DNA of 64,000 nucleotides from Persicobacter diffluens (lineage in GTDB: Bacteria; Bacteroidota; Bacteroidia; Cytophagales; Cyclobacteriaceae), in NCBI RefSeq assembly GCF_036244895.1, contig NZ_BQKE01000001.1, positions 2,418,001 through 2,482,000 of the forward strand, given 5' to 3'. A model generated the notes under the pieces. It did not search any database and was not told the DNA's origin. It worked only from the letters and a program-made list of their open reading frames with translations. This document shows, piece after piece, positions 47,215-56,946 of the stretch. Numbering within the stretch: the stretch's first letter is position 1; each line of letters starts with the position of its first letter. The position numbers and the translations under genes are program-made.

Positions 47215-48702
47215 TTAAATAGCAGGTTGTAATAAATTAGGGTTCAAGTCCTCCTGGCGCAAAGGCACAGGCAGATACTCGGACTCTCCTGCTACATAAC
47301 CCGGCAAGACGCTAGCCGCCTGTCCGGTGCGTACCAAATCATTAAAACGATCTCCCCATTCTACTGACAGCTCAGCACGACGCTCTTCCAAAATTTGATC
47401 CACCGTAGGGCTGGCAATGGGCGCCAAACCAACACGCTCCCGCACTAAATTCAATGGCGTGGCCGCATCTCCTCCCAGTCGGGCTTTCACCTCTGCATTC
47501 ATTAACAACACATCCGCATAGCGTAAAACGCGCACATTGTTATTCGTACCATAATCCGGACGTCCCTCGGTCATCTGATCTTTCGGCGTATAAGCCTTGC
47601 CATTATAGTGGGCTTTACCTTCCATATAATCCGGATCAAATTCCGCTATCTCATCCCCGGAAGGAGTAGTTGTCCCGGATTCTAAGACTGCCAGATTCCA
47701 GCGTTCCTCATCTCTCTCTCCATTATTGTGCTGGTTCAGGAAATCAAGGTATTCAGGTTGTAAAAGCATGAATCCCCAACCGGTAATAGGCACCGGGTTA
47801 TTTCTGGGTCCCTGATGCTGAAACCATGCATCAGCATAAATCTGCGGACCATCACCGGCATCAAAATCCGAGAATTGGAACTCATAGATGGATTCCGAAG
47901 AAAGCTTACCGTGAATTTTAAATAAGTCGTAATAATCTTCCTGAGCCACTAAAGCATAAGTGCCACTATTGATGATTTCATCCGTCAGGCTTTTTACCAA
48001 CTCGAAATCTCCCTCAATCAGTGCCAGTTTTGCTTTCAGTGTCATGGCCGTATATTTATTTACCGCACCCTGTAGTTCATTTTGTTCCGGCAAAACATCA
48101 ATAGCATAGTCAAGCAACTCATGAAGGTGTGCGCGCACATTTTCAACCCTGGATTTATACAAATAGGCGTTGGTTACATTTTCCGGATCCACCAATGGAA
48201 TTTCTCCCCATAACTGATGAAGGTAGAAATACGCCAAGGCACGATGAAACACGATCTCCCCACGATAAGATGCTGCACGTGCCACATCCGCCTCATCCGT
48301 TAAATTTTCCAAAAAGCGGTCCAATAGCTCTTCGTTGAAGTAAGTCGTGTTCACCACTTTGAAAAAAGCTTCCCAGGCAGCGTTCATCGCCCAGAAATTT
48401 TTAGCCGCTGCATAATTGAAGTTTTCAATATTGCTGTAATCCATCTGCTCTGCGGCAGAGCCTCCCCCCTTGGTTACTTCATCCCCGCGGACATTCAAAA
48501 TAGGCCAAATTTCCCACTGCGTCATTCTGGTACGCGCTTCGGCATATACACCGGAAACCGGACCGTACATTTGACTAGGATCAGTGAAATCGATATCATC
48601 TGAAGGCACCACCCCTTCCGGATTGATATCCAACCAGTTGCTACAGGAACTTAAGGATACTACAGCCAAAAGCACTGCGATGAATTTATATCTGATATTC
48701 AT
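47215..48702 (-). CDS. SusD/RagB-family lipoprotein of the glucan locus
   Basis: A 495-residue lipoprotein (SLSSC, Cys20, then SNWLDINPEG). Family features are the helix RGEIVFHRALAYFYLHQLWGEIP, VRVLRYADVLLMNAEVKARLG and the ending RAELSVEWGDRFNDLVRTGQA. It captures oligosaccharides for the adjacent SusC at the cell surface. It starts 19 bp after susC and lies 58 bp before the GH3 gene. Confidence 0.94.
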   Translation of the reverse strand: MNIRYKFIAVLLAVVSLSSCSNWLDINPEGVVPSDDIDFTDPSQMYGPVSGVYAEARTRMTQWEIWPILNVRGDEVTKGGGSAAEQMDYSNIENFNYAAAKNFWAMNAAWEAFFKVVNTTYFNEELLDRFLENLTDEADVARAASYRGEIVFHRALAYFYLHQLWGEIPLVDPENVTNAYLYKSRVENVRAHLHELLDYAIDVLPEQNELQGAVNKYTAMTLKAKLALIEGDFELVKSLTDEIINSGTYALVAQEDYYDLFKIHGKLSSESIYEFQFSDFDAGDGPQIYADAWFQHQGPRNNPVPITGWGFMLLQPEYLDFLNQHNNGERDEERWNLAVLESGTTTPSGDEIAEFDPDYMEGKAHYNGKAYTPKDQMTEGRPDYGTNNNVRVLRYADVLLMNAEVKARLGGDAATPLNLVRERVGLAPIASPTVDQILEERRAELSVEWGDRFNDLVRTGQAASVLPGYVAGESEYLPVPLRQEDLNPNLLQPAI

Positions 48703-48721
48703 TTTCGTTACTATTTAAGCG

Positions 48722-51700
48722 TTAGAAAGTAAGAGATGCCCCTAAGGAGAATACTGCTGGTATGGGGTAAGTTTGCTCATCAACCCCACCCGGTACTTCC
48801 GGTGTGAATCCGTTGGTATTGAACCAGGTGTACGGACGGTCTACATTCAAATACACTGAAGCGCCGGTCATCTTTAAATTCTCCATCACCGAGGATGGCA
48901 AATTATACGTCAGGCGAATATTCTGCAGGCGGAAGAAAGAGGCATCTTCCAGATAGAAGCTGTTCAATCGGCCGTTATTCCAGGTATTAAACATTCCCTC
49001 AGCAGAAGGATAGGCGTTGGTGCTTCCTTCTCCTGTCCAAAGATTGTTCGCTAAATTAGCATCAATGTTATTACCGGCATGTTTGTTAATATCCGCACGT
49101 TTTCTGTTCAGTATCGTGCCTCCGTGTGAGCCCATGAAGTTGGCTGACAGGCTGATATTTTTATAGGCTACATTGAAGTTAAAGCCATAGTAAAAGTCCG
49201 GATTTGGATCTCCCAAAATGGTACGATCACTTTCATCAATCACGCCATCTCCATTACGGTCTACATAGCGGAAGTCGCCAGGCTTTAGGTTGTTGGCCTG
49301 TGCAATCGGGCAGTCGTCAATCTCTTGTTGGTTCTGGTAAACACCCGCTACTTCCCAGCCATAGAAGCTGTATGCGGCCTCACCAGGCATCAACATTTGA
49401 GGGAACTCTTCTGTGCCGGCCTGAATATAAGGCGCCCCACCTAAACTCGTCACCATATTGTTAATCTTGGTAAAATTACCTCCAAGGCTGTAGGAGAAAT
49501 CTCCAATCTGATCCGACCAATTCAGGGCCAATTCCAGACCGGTATTTTTCATATCTCCGGCATTTTGCAAAGTAGGTTCAAGACCATTGGACAATGGCGG
49601 CATTATGATCATGTCTAATGTCTGACGATTGAAATAATCGGCCTCAAAGTTCAAACGGTAATCAAATAATTTGGACTCGAAACCAATATTGAATTCACGG
49701 GTACGCTCCCAACTAAGGTGAGAGTAAGTCCCTTGCTGAATCATCCCGGGCATGATCAGGCTTCCGCCAAAAAGACCGGACTGTCCCAATCCTCCATTCA
49801 AAATAGCAGCAAAACCTGTATTGGCAGCCCCTTGCGCATTCCCCAAATCACCATAAGACGCTCTTAGTTTAAAATGATCCAGGGTGCTTTGGTTCCAGCT
49901 CTTGAAAAATTCTTCTTCAGACACTACCCAACCCAATCCCAGGGAAGGGAAAGTACCCCATTTTTCCTGGTATTTGGAACTGGCATCACGACGAATCATA
50001 CCGGTCACCAAATAGCGATCATCATAGTTGTAAGATACTCGGGTAAACAAACCTAGCATTCTGTATCGGTCCCCACCATCAAAACCCGTTAAGGTAGATT
50101 CATCTCCGGTATGGATATAATTGGGATCCTGTACCCCCTGAGCAGTAAGGCTTAAAAAGCGGGTGTTTTCTTCAATAGTGGAAGAACCTACCATTACTTT
50201 CAAATTATGATTCCCGAATGCTTCTTCATAGGTAGCGAAATTATCCCAAACCATATTATAGGTCCAGTATTGGTTCTTCGTTAGGGAATTAATAGGCTGC
50301 ACGGTATTTCCTATTTGGTAATCCGGCGTAAAATTACTTCCTCTGGAATTGATATAATCCATGCTCAAGCTGGAACGGAAAGTCAATTTATCCGTTTTGA
50401 AAGGACGGAATTCTGCGTAAAGGTTTGGTAATACTCTGAAATTTTGTGTTCTGTTATTGCTATGATAGTAGGCCACTCCCAATGGGTTGGTATAATAAGT
50501 ATCAAATCCCAAATTGTGTGGATTGGCAAACTTCTTTGGATAAGCTTCCGAATCCGGTAAACTATAATCATAGGCCGGATACATCGGGCTACCAATATAG
50601 GCCTGGAAGAAGGCACGATCATCATCTGTCATACGATCCTCGGTGGTCATGGTCATGTTCAAACCAAAATTGAAGGCCTCTGATACGGTATGCGAAAAGT
50701 TGGTCTTCAATGAAAAACGCTCATAGTTCCCCTGACCTTCATTCATAATACCGCCCTGGCTAAAATACCCTAGACTCACATTATAGGTGGACTTTTCCGT
50801 TCCTCCCATGATGGAGATATTGTGGTTTTGAATCGGTGCTGATTTGATCAGCTCGTCATACCAGTCCGTGGAGATGGCAGGATTTCCATCCACACTTCCA
50901 TATCTTTCCATGGCCGCATCTATGGGCTTAATCAAATCAGAATTATTGGAAGATCTGATAAAATCAGCATACTGCGCCGAGTTGGCCATCTCTAAACGTT
51001 GGGTCACTTTTTGCACTCCATAGTAACCGTCATAAGACACCCGCATCTTTTCATTCTTCGCACCGGTTTTGGTGGTAATGATCACTACCCCACCAGCAGC
51101 ACGCATACCGTAGATCGCAGAAGCAGAAGCATCTTTTAGAATACTCATCGTTTCAATATCATTCGGGTTCAACCAGGCGATATCGAACAACTGCATACCG
51201 TCCACCACATAAAGTACATCACTTTGATTTAAGGAACCGATGCCTCGAATCTGCATTTGAGGAGACTCTCCCGGAGCACCGCTGGAAACAATATTTACCC
51301 CGGCTACTTTACCCTGAATAGCCTCAGTCGCTGAAGAAACCGACATGGAATTCAAGTCCTTATTGTCCACATTCGCAATTGGGGCCGTCAAATCCTTTGA
51401 TTTGGAGGTACCGTAACCGATCACTACCACTTCCTCCAAATTCTCCACATCTTGCTGTAAGTCTACCTCAAAAAATGTTTGATTGCCGACCACAAACTCC
51501 TGTGGCTTCATTCCTATAAAAGAAAATACCAGGGTATTTTCCGCGGAGACCCCCGAAAGCGTAAAGGCGCCATCGAAGTCGGTCGAAACCCCATGCGTGG
51601 TCCCTTTGATAATCACACTCACGCCGGGAAGACCTTCTCCATCGTCTCCCTTGACGACACCTGATACCTCAAAAGCATCTTGCGCAAAAGCGGAGAAACT

Positions 51701-51739
51701 TCCAAGCATCATAAAAAACAAGAATAGTTTTTTGGTCAT
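48722..51739 (-). CDS. SusC/RagA-family TonB-linked transporter of the glucan locus
   Basis: A 1005-residue outer-membrane transporter. Signal peptide to about residue 20 (SAFAQ), carboxypeptidase-like domain (VSGVVKGDDGEGLPGVSVII), plug with VLYVVDGMQL and DIETMSILKDASASAIYGMRA, then the barrel ending VFSLGASLTF. It is first in the operon, divergent from the membrane-spanning regulator, with about 480 bp between them. It is a different lineage from the SusC in the cyanophycin locus, so the two should not share ligands. Confidence 0.95.
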   Translation of the reverse strand: MTKKLFLFFMMLGSFSAFAQDAFEVSGVVKGDDGEGLPGVSVIIKGTTHGVSTDFDGAFTLSGVSAENTLVFSFIGMKPQEFVVGNQTFFEVDLQQDVENLEEVVVIGYGTSKSKDLTAPIANVDNKDLNSMSVSSATEAIQGKVAGVNIVSSGAPGESPQMQIRGIGSLNQSDVLYVVDGMQLFDIAWLNPNDIETMSILKDASASAIYGMRAAGGVVIITTKTGAKNEKMRVSYDGYYGVQKVTQRLEMANSAQYADFIRSSNNSDLIKPIDAAMERYGSVDGNPAISTDWYDELIKSAPIQNHNISIMGGTEKSTYNVSLGYFSQGGIMNEGQGNYERFSLKTNFSHTVSEAFNFGLNMTMTTEDRMTDDDRAFFQAYIGSPMYPAYDYSLPDSEAYPKKFANPHNLGFDTYYTNPLGVAYYHSNNRTQNFRVLPNLYAEFRPFKTDKLTFRSSLSMDYINSRGSNFTPDYQIGNTVQPINSLTKNQYWTYNMVWDNFATYEEAFGNHNLKVMVGSSTIEENTRFLSLTAQGVQDPNYIHTGDESTLTGFDGGDRYRMLGLFTRVSYNYDDRYLVTGMIRRDASSKYQEKWGTFPSLGLGWVVSEEEFFKSWNQSTLDHFKLRASYGDLGNAQGAANTGFAAILNGGLGQSGLFGGSLIMPGMIQQGTYSHLSWERTREFNIGFESKLFDYRLNFEADYFNRQTLDMIIMPPLSNGLEPTLQNAGDMKNTGLELALNWSDQIGDFSYSLGGNFTKINNMVTSLGGAPYIQAGTEEFPQMLMPGEAAYSFYGWEVAGVYQNQQEIDDCPIAQANNLKPGDFRYVDRNGDGVIDESDRTILGDPNPDFYYGFNFNVAYKNISLSANFMGSHGGTILNRKRADINKHAGNNIDANLANNLWTGEGSTNAYPSAEGMFNTWNNGRLNSFYLEDASFFRLQNIRLTYNLPSSVMENLKMTGASVYLNVDRPYTWFNTNGFTPEVPGGVDEQTYPIPAVFSLGASLTF

Positions 51740-52219
51740 GATAAATTAAATGTAAATCGTTAAAATAATTTTCGAAGTCAGCGATAACTTAAGCGGGTAG
51801 CCTTTTTGATTTCCATGAAGTATGCTCAATCGAGCCGTCACAAAAAGACCTGGCATTGAAAAAAAAGGAGATGTAAATATTCCGATTAGTTCCCTGCCTC
51901 AAACAAAGATGTGCTAAAGCAGGCGGTAAATACGCAAATCGGCACATCATCAAAGGCACATCATTCGTTTTAAAAAGGATTACATTTGCTGATTTACAAG
52001 GAGTTACACTATTAAAAAAATCATACCTAAAACCCCTTATTTTTTTGGGTGATGTAATCTTAAGTCATCAACAAAAAAGCCTCAATTTTGAATTATTTTA
52101 GTTTGAGGTCGAATTTATTTCCATTAGTGAAAAATTCTCAAATGACTTTGGGTGATTTTAGTAATTTCTTAATTAATAAAGCTGAAGCTTAACTTTTCCT
52201 TCATTAGCGTGAAATACTG
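51740..52219. other. divergent regulatory region of the glucan locus
   Basis: This 480-bp AT-rich gap separates susC (minus) from its presumed regulator (plus) and must hold both promoters and the regulator's binding site. I see no ORF and no strong inverted repeat, and could not place a promoter box with confidence. There is no TTAA element here. Confidence 0.5.
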
Positions 52220-55048
52220 ATGAATATTACACAAATTTGCATGCTTAAAACATGTACTATGCGGGGATTTTTTATTTCACTCTTTTTCATCTCTTCACTA
52301 GCTTACGCTCAGGAAGTTGCCGGTAAATCCACAGGTACCATTTCCCCTGATCTCATCGTTTTTGAAAAGCAGGATTATCATGCTGAAAACCAAAACTGGG
52401 ATATTCATCAGTCGGAAGAAGGTAATCTGTATGTTGCCAACACCCTGGGATTATTAAAATATGACGGCGAAGAATGGGCACTGATGAAGCTACCGCATAT
52501 TGCCCGGAGTGTCTATTGTTCAGGAGACACGATATTTGTCGGGGGGAATAAAACCCTGGGCTATTTTCTTGAACATGATCTTGCCTCAGGATTTCATTCA
52601 TTAGCTAATATAAATGCCGATATCTGGAAGATTTATCCCTTTGAAGGCAAAACCATTTTCCAGTCTTTCGATCGTTTTTATTTTATTGATGAGGCCGGGC
52701 ATATTGGTTATGAAAAGATTAATGCGGGAAACACTACCTACTCCTACCCGCACAATGGAAAAATCTATTATCATGTTGCTCCAAAGGGTATTTATACCAC
52801 CAATCTGGCCCGCGACATTGTTCGCCTGCCGCTTGATCAACCCGCACAATTAAAGCCTTATCAGATCATCTACATCACCCCTTTAGAGGATGGCAGTCTG
52901 CTTTTAGGAAGTCTGAAAAATGGCTTATTCTTATTAAAGAATGGCCAACTTGGCCCACTTAACAGCGCGATGAATGACCTATTGAAAAATTATCAGCTCA
53001 ATAAAGTGGTGCGCCTCGATCAAGAACAATGGGCTTTTGGAACCATGAATGGAGGGCTGATCATTGGCGACCTGGAAGGACATATCACCCAACATGTTCA
53101 CACGGATAATGGCTTACCGAATAACCGGATCCATGCCCTGCATTTGAAAGATCAATTACTATGGATAGGCACGGATAATGGTATTGCCCTCATTGACATG
53201 GCCTCCCCTATTGCTTTTCTTTCCACTCCTAATGACCAACTCGGGAGTGTATACGATGCGCACATTTTTCAGTCAAAATGCTATATCGCGACCAACCAGG
53301 GTTTATTTGTCAGTCAAAAACAAGGGCAGCCCTATGCACAAAAGATTAGCAAAATTTCTGCCTCTGAGGGGCAGATTTGGGACATCTCGGAGCTGAAAAA
53401 CCAAATTTTTGTAGGGCATAATGAAGGCACTTATCAACTTCAGGGCGAAAGGCTACAATTAATATCACCGGTAGCAGGCGGCTATCATATGATCCAAAGC
53501 AAACGACATCCTGATTTGGTATATCAGTCTTCTTATTATGGGCTATCGATTTATCAGTGGGAAAACAGCCAATTAAAATACCAAAAAACGCTCAATGAAA
53601 TTTCGACGCAGACGCAAGACCTGATGGAACTCCCGAACGGGGATTTATTGGCTACTGACATTAATGACAAATGCTATCAAATAAAATTGCAGGAGGATGG
53701 CATGGGAATCGCGACCATTCAGTCTTTGAACGCGGCGCATATATTTGAACCCACCAATCGCATTCGCCTCTTTCCCTTTGAAGGCAAGGCGCTTATAGCC
53801 ACCGATCACCAGACCATGATTTTTGAAGAGGAAAAATGGGTGCCGGCAGCACCTGCATTGCAGGGCATAAATTATCTTTCTCCGGCTATCGACTCCTATT
53901 ATTTAGCGCGCAAGGGACAGGAATTGATGCTCTACGATGCCGCCAGCAAAAAGGAAGTCTTTCTCCCTCCGCATATTGCGCAAATGGGAAATAAGATGAT
54001 TTACGGCTACGAACAAATCAAAGTATTTCCTAAGCGGATCTTTGCTATCGCGCAATCTGAGGGTCTCCTGTTCTTTGATCTTAATAAATTTGAAGCGCGT
54101 CCCAAGCCAAAAGGAAAAACCCACATCACCAAAATATCCTTTAATAACGACCGAAGTGGGAAACCCCTCAACGGCTTTGAGGCCAATAAAATTCCATACA
54201 AATTTAATTCTGTCACCTTCCATTACAGTGACTTAAACTTTCAGGGAAATTCTCACTATACTTATTATTTGTCGGGTTATCATGACCAATGGCAATCCGC
54301 CACCTCCAATCACAAGCTGAGCTTCCATAATCTCCCTACGGGGAAATATGTACTTCACTTGAAGTCTGATGCCCATCCGGAGGAAGTGAAGTACCAATTC
54401 TCAATCCAGCCTCCTTTTTATTTTTCTGCCACTGCCTTTGGCCTATACTTTTTGCTCATAATCGGGATCTTTTACCTGTTATTCCTTTGGTTCAATACTT
54501 TGTATAAAAAACAAAAGCTAAAAAATCTTCGAAAAGAGCGATTTAAACTAAACGAGATCCGGGTATATAATCACGAAAAATTGATGGAAGTGGAAGCCCG
54601 ACAATTAAGGACTGAAATAGAAGATAAGACCAATGAGCTTTCCAAATTACTGATCCAAAATAATAAGAAAAAGGTAATCATTGAGGAGATTAAGGAGGAG
54701 CTTATTCACATCCGGGAGCAGAAACGATATGTACAGAAGCAGGATATAGAAAGTCTGAATAAAATCATCGAGCGCAATTTTGATGAAAAAAAAGACTGGC
54801 AAATTTTCGAATCCGCCTTCACCGAGACCCATGCGCATTTCTTCAATAAATTACAGAAAAAACACCAGGGACTCACCAATGAGGATCTCAGATTGTGTGC
54901 TTATCTGAAGGTGAACCTTACCTCTAAAGAAATTGCTCCTATTTTCAATATCACCGTTCGCAGCGTGGACCTAAAAAGGTACCGATTGAAAAAGAAAATG
55001 GCTTTACCAAAAGAAGTAAACCTTAAGGATTACATTCAGCAATTTTAA
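52220..55048 (+). CDS. membrane-spanning propeller/Y_Y_Y transcriptional regulator with HTH
   Basis: A 942-residue one-component regulator. A signal sequence (MRGFFISLFFISSLAYAQ after the first or the fourteenth residue) precedes a periplasmic two-component-regulator-type propeller (blades such as QDLMELPNGDLLATDIN, NNRIHALHLKDQLLWIGTDNGI), a Y_Y_Y domain (YYLSGYHDQWQ), one membrane helix (about 735-757), a long coiled coil (760-860) and a C-terminal LuxR-like helix-turn-helix (LTNEDLRLCAYLKVNLTSKEIAPIFNITVRSVDLKRYRLKKK in part). There is no kinase or receiver. It should sense a sugar outside and bind DNA directly. It is divergent from the PUL it probably controls. Confidence 0.85.
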   Translation: MNITQICMLKTCTMRGFFISLFFISSLAYAQEVAGKSTGTISPDLIVFEKQDYHAENQNWDIHQSEEGNLYVANTLGLLKYDGEEWALMKLPHIARSVYCSGDTIFVGGNKTLGYFLEHDLASGFHSLANINADIWKIYPFEGKTIFQSFDRFYFIDEAGHIGYEKINAGNTTYSYPHNGKIYYHVAPKGIYTTNLARDIVRLPLDQPAQLKPYQIIYITPLEDGSLLLGSLKNGLFLLKNGQLGPLNSAMNDLLKNYQLNKVVRLDQEQWAFGTMNGGLIIGDLEGHITQHVHTDNGLPNNRIHALHLKDQLLWIGTDNGIALIDMASPIAFLSTPNDQLGSVYDAHIFQSKCYIATNQGLFVSQKQGQPYAQKISKISASEGQIWDISELKNQIFVGHNEGTYQLQGERLQLISPVAGGYHMIQSKRHPDLVYQSSYYGLSIYQWENSQLKYQKTLNEISTQTQDLMELPNGDLLATDINDKCYQIKLQEDGMGIATIQSLNAAHIFEPTNRIRLFPFEGKALIATDHQTMIFEEEKWVPAAPALQGINYLSPAIDSYYLARKGQELMLYDAASKKEVFLPPHIAQMGNKMIYGYEQIKVFPKRIFAIAQSEGLLFFDLNKFEARPKPKGKTHITKISFNNDRSGKPLNGFEANKIPYKFNSVTFHYSDLNFQGNSHYTYYLSGYHDQWQSATSNHKLSFHNLPTGKYVLHLKSDAHPEEVKYQFSIQPPFYFSATAFGLYFLLIIGIFYLLFLWFNTLYKKQKLKNLRKERFKLNEIRVYNHEKLMEVEARQLRTEIEDKTNELSKLLIQNNKKKVIIEEIKEELIHIREQKRYVQKQDIESLNKIIERNFDEKKDWQIFESAFTETHAHFFNKLQKKHQGLTNEDLRLCAYLKVNLTSKEIAPIFNITVRSVDLKRYRLKKKMALPKEVNLKDYIQQF

Positions 55049-55179
55049 AAAAACGGAACGCATTAATTACCGCCAAAAGGCCACCTGGGAAACCGCATTC
55101 AGTTTAAAAACCCATTCTTTCTGCAGAATACCCTACATTCCTATTCTGTCCACTTCGAACCCAAAAGTTTCCGTATTGC

Positions 55180-55402
55180 TTAGGCCGGCTTATTCCTTCT
55201 TTATTCTCCTATAGCTGCATGGCGGAAAAAAGGAAGGAATAATTTCCTGTTGCGAGTTTTTCCCAACAAAACAGAGGTGTGAGGAGAAAGCAAACTCGCC
55301 CATATTTGGGTTATGATACATCAAAGAAAATAAACCACAACAGACTGAAAGAAAGCTCCTTATGATTGGCTAATGAGTTTAGTGGGATATAATTCGGATT
55401 AA
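55180..55402 (+). repeat. TTAA-element copy 12
   Basis: A 223-bp copy with TTAGGCCGGCTTATTCC at the left, the GGCGGAAAAAAGGAAGGAATAA core, CCCATATTTGGGTTAT in place of the palindrome, and ATATAATTCGGATTAA at the right. Both ends are mildly diverged. The remaining gap to the channel gene (55403-55585) shows nothing else. Confidence 0.8.
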
Positions 55403-55585
55403 AACCACTACCCTTCACTCCGCCTGCTGATCATTATTTCGTTACAGCACTCCATCATATTACCATCAGGCCATATTTAATACTTTTTTTATGTATATCT
55501 CAATAAATTCTAAAACACATAGTCGCATTTCATCCTGCCCAATGGATTAGAATTTATTAATTTTGTTGCGGCAAAAGAGAGCATT

Positions 55586-56383
55586 ATGAATATTCAAAAG
55601 CGACTGTTTTTTTCTGAAGAGGCCATTATGCTGGTCATCCTTCTGAATGCAATTACCATTTTTTTACAAGGCTTCCACCTGGAGTCCAACTTGCTCCATC
55701 GCCTTAGTGACCTGGACAACATCCTCACGCTCTATTTTATTGCCGAAGCGGTGTATAAAGTAAAACTGTTGGGCAGCCGCCAGTATTTCCGTGATGGCTG
55801 GAATCGTTTCGACTTCCTCCTGATCCTGCTGGCCACCCCGTCCCTACTGTTTTGGTTCAGCCCCAACACCAATGCCGGCCTGGACTTCCTGCTCATCTTC
55901 CGGACAGCCAGAGCCCTGAAGTTTATCCGCTTTTTCCGGTTCATTCCCGGCATTCAGGTGCTGACCTCCGGTATCAAGCGGGCCTTAAAAGCCTCCGTGC
56001 TGGTGATCATGGCCTTCTTTATTTACAATTTTATTGTGGCAGTACTTTCTTGCTATATGTTTGCCGAACTTTCGCCCGAACACTTCGGCAACCCACTCAG
56101 CTCTCTCTACTCTGTCTTTAAGGTCTTCACCATTGAAGGCTGGTATGAAATTCCGGAAAGCATGATGGAAGCGGCAACCCCCTGGCAGGAGGTCGGCATC
56201 AAATCCTTCTTCGTCATCATTCTACTCACCGGTGGTATCTTTGGCCTTTCCCTGGTCAACTCCATTTTCGTGGACGCCATGGTGATGGACAACAATGACG
56301 AATTAGAAAAGAAAGTTGATGCCCTGAACCTAAAAGTAGACCAGCTTTTAGAGCAATTAAAAAAAGAAGAGGAGCTGGTTTAA
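55586..56383 (+). CDS. voltage-gated cation channel (NaChBac-type, six helices)
   Basis: A 265-residue membrane protein. Helices S1-S6 can be traced; S4 is FRTARALKFIRFFRF (about 105-119) with basic residues every third position, i.e. an intact voltage sensor. The pore loop has FTIEGWYEIP (about 180-189), similar to the TLESW filter of bacterial sodium channels but with Ile and Gly. The C-terminus is a coiled coil (LEKKVDALNLKVDQLLEQL) for tetramer assembly. The stop codon TAA overlaps a TTAA-element remnant. A sodium or calcium channel is likely; selectivity is not certain. Confidence 0.88.
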   Translation: MNIQKRLFFSEEAIMLVILLNAITIFLQGFHLESNLLHRLSDLDNILTLYFIAEAVYKVKLLGSRQYFRDGWNRFDFLLILLATPSLLFWFSPNTNAGLDFLLIFRTARALKFIRFFRFIPGIQVLTSGIKRALKASVLVIMAFFIYNFIVAVLSCYMFAELSPEHFGNPLSSLYSVFKVFTIEGWYEIPESMMEAATPWQEVGIKSFFVIILLTGGIFGLSLVNSIFVDAMVMDNNDELEKKVDALNLKVDQLLEQLKKEEELV

Positions 56384-56537
56384 GCCGAATATTAAACCTG
56401 GGTTCCTCCTCCTTTTGCAGGATAATTCATGCATAAGTACGCTTTTTGCTTCTTGGCGGGAAAAATGAAGGAATCGCTTTCCATTTCGAGCTTTTTCCAA
56501 CGAAACAAAGGAAGGAGGAGAAAGAAACTTATTAGAA
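56380..56537 (+). repeat. TTAA-element copy 13 (truncated) and a second left-end remnant
   Basis: TTAAGCCGAATATTAAACC (56380-56398) is a left-end scrap that supplies the channel stop codon. From 56413 (GCAGGATAATTCATGC) the conserved half runs through GGCGGGAAAAATGAAGGAATCG and GGAGGAGAAAGAAAC to about 56537, where different DNA begins. The right half is missing. Confidence 0.7.
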
Positions 56538-56880
56538 CTGGGGCTGTTGCCAAATCGTAACCGCCCTATCCCGAAGGGATAAAATTAATTAGCGATGAGT
56601 GGAAACCCATTGCAAAATCAACCACACCAATCAAAAGCCTGAAAGGGTTTAATTCAGAGCAAAACACCAGATCAGCGTCCTATTTATTTCCCTTGCTCAA
56701 CCCTTTCCGAGTAAAGGCTGGAAGCCAGATACCTATCGATGGGTGATCACCCATCCCTGTTATCTGTCACCCCCTTTGGGCTGGTTAGCGTGACGAAGGA
56801 TTGTTCACCCAAAAGAGCTTCATCAACCGGGAACGTCTCCGCCTCTATCCCTTGGTAAGCCCTCCGGAATTACGAGGTAT
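56538..56880. repeat. hairpin-rich REP-like region
   Basis: A gene-free 343-bp stretch with several inverted repeats: TATCCC-GAA-GGGATA (56567-56581), an 18-bp perfect palindrome GATGGGTGATCACCCATC (56738-56755), and GCCAACAGCCC-type motifs on the minus strand. It resembles palindromic extragenic repeats I associate with Bacteroidota genomes. The base composition is richer in GC than the surrounding gaps. Confidence 0.45.
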
Positions 56881-56885
56881 AGCCA

Positions 56886-56917
56886 CAAAAAAAGCGCAAA
56901 CCCGACAGTCTGCGCTT
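56886..56917 (-). terminator. terminator of the purine permease gene
   Basis: The stem AAGCGCA / TGCGCTT (56892-56917) runs on the minus strand into seven T, 29 bp past the stop codon. Confidence 0.8.
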
Positions 56918-56946
56918 CCCATATTTTGAATATAAGCATATTCTTT

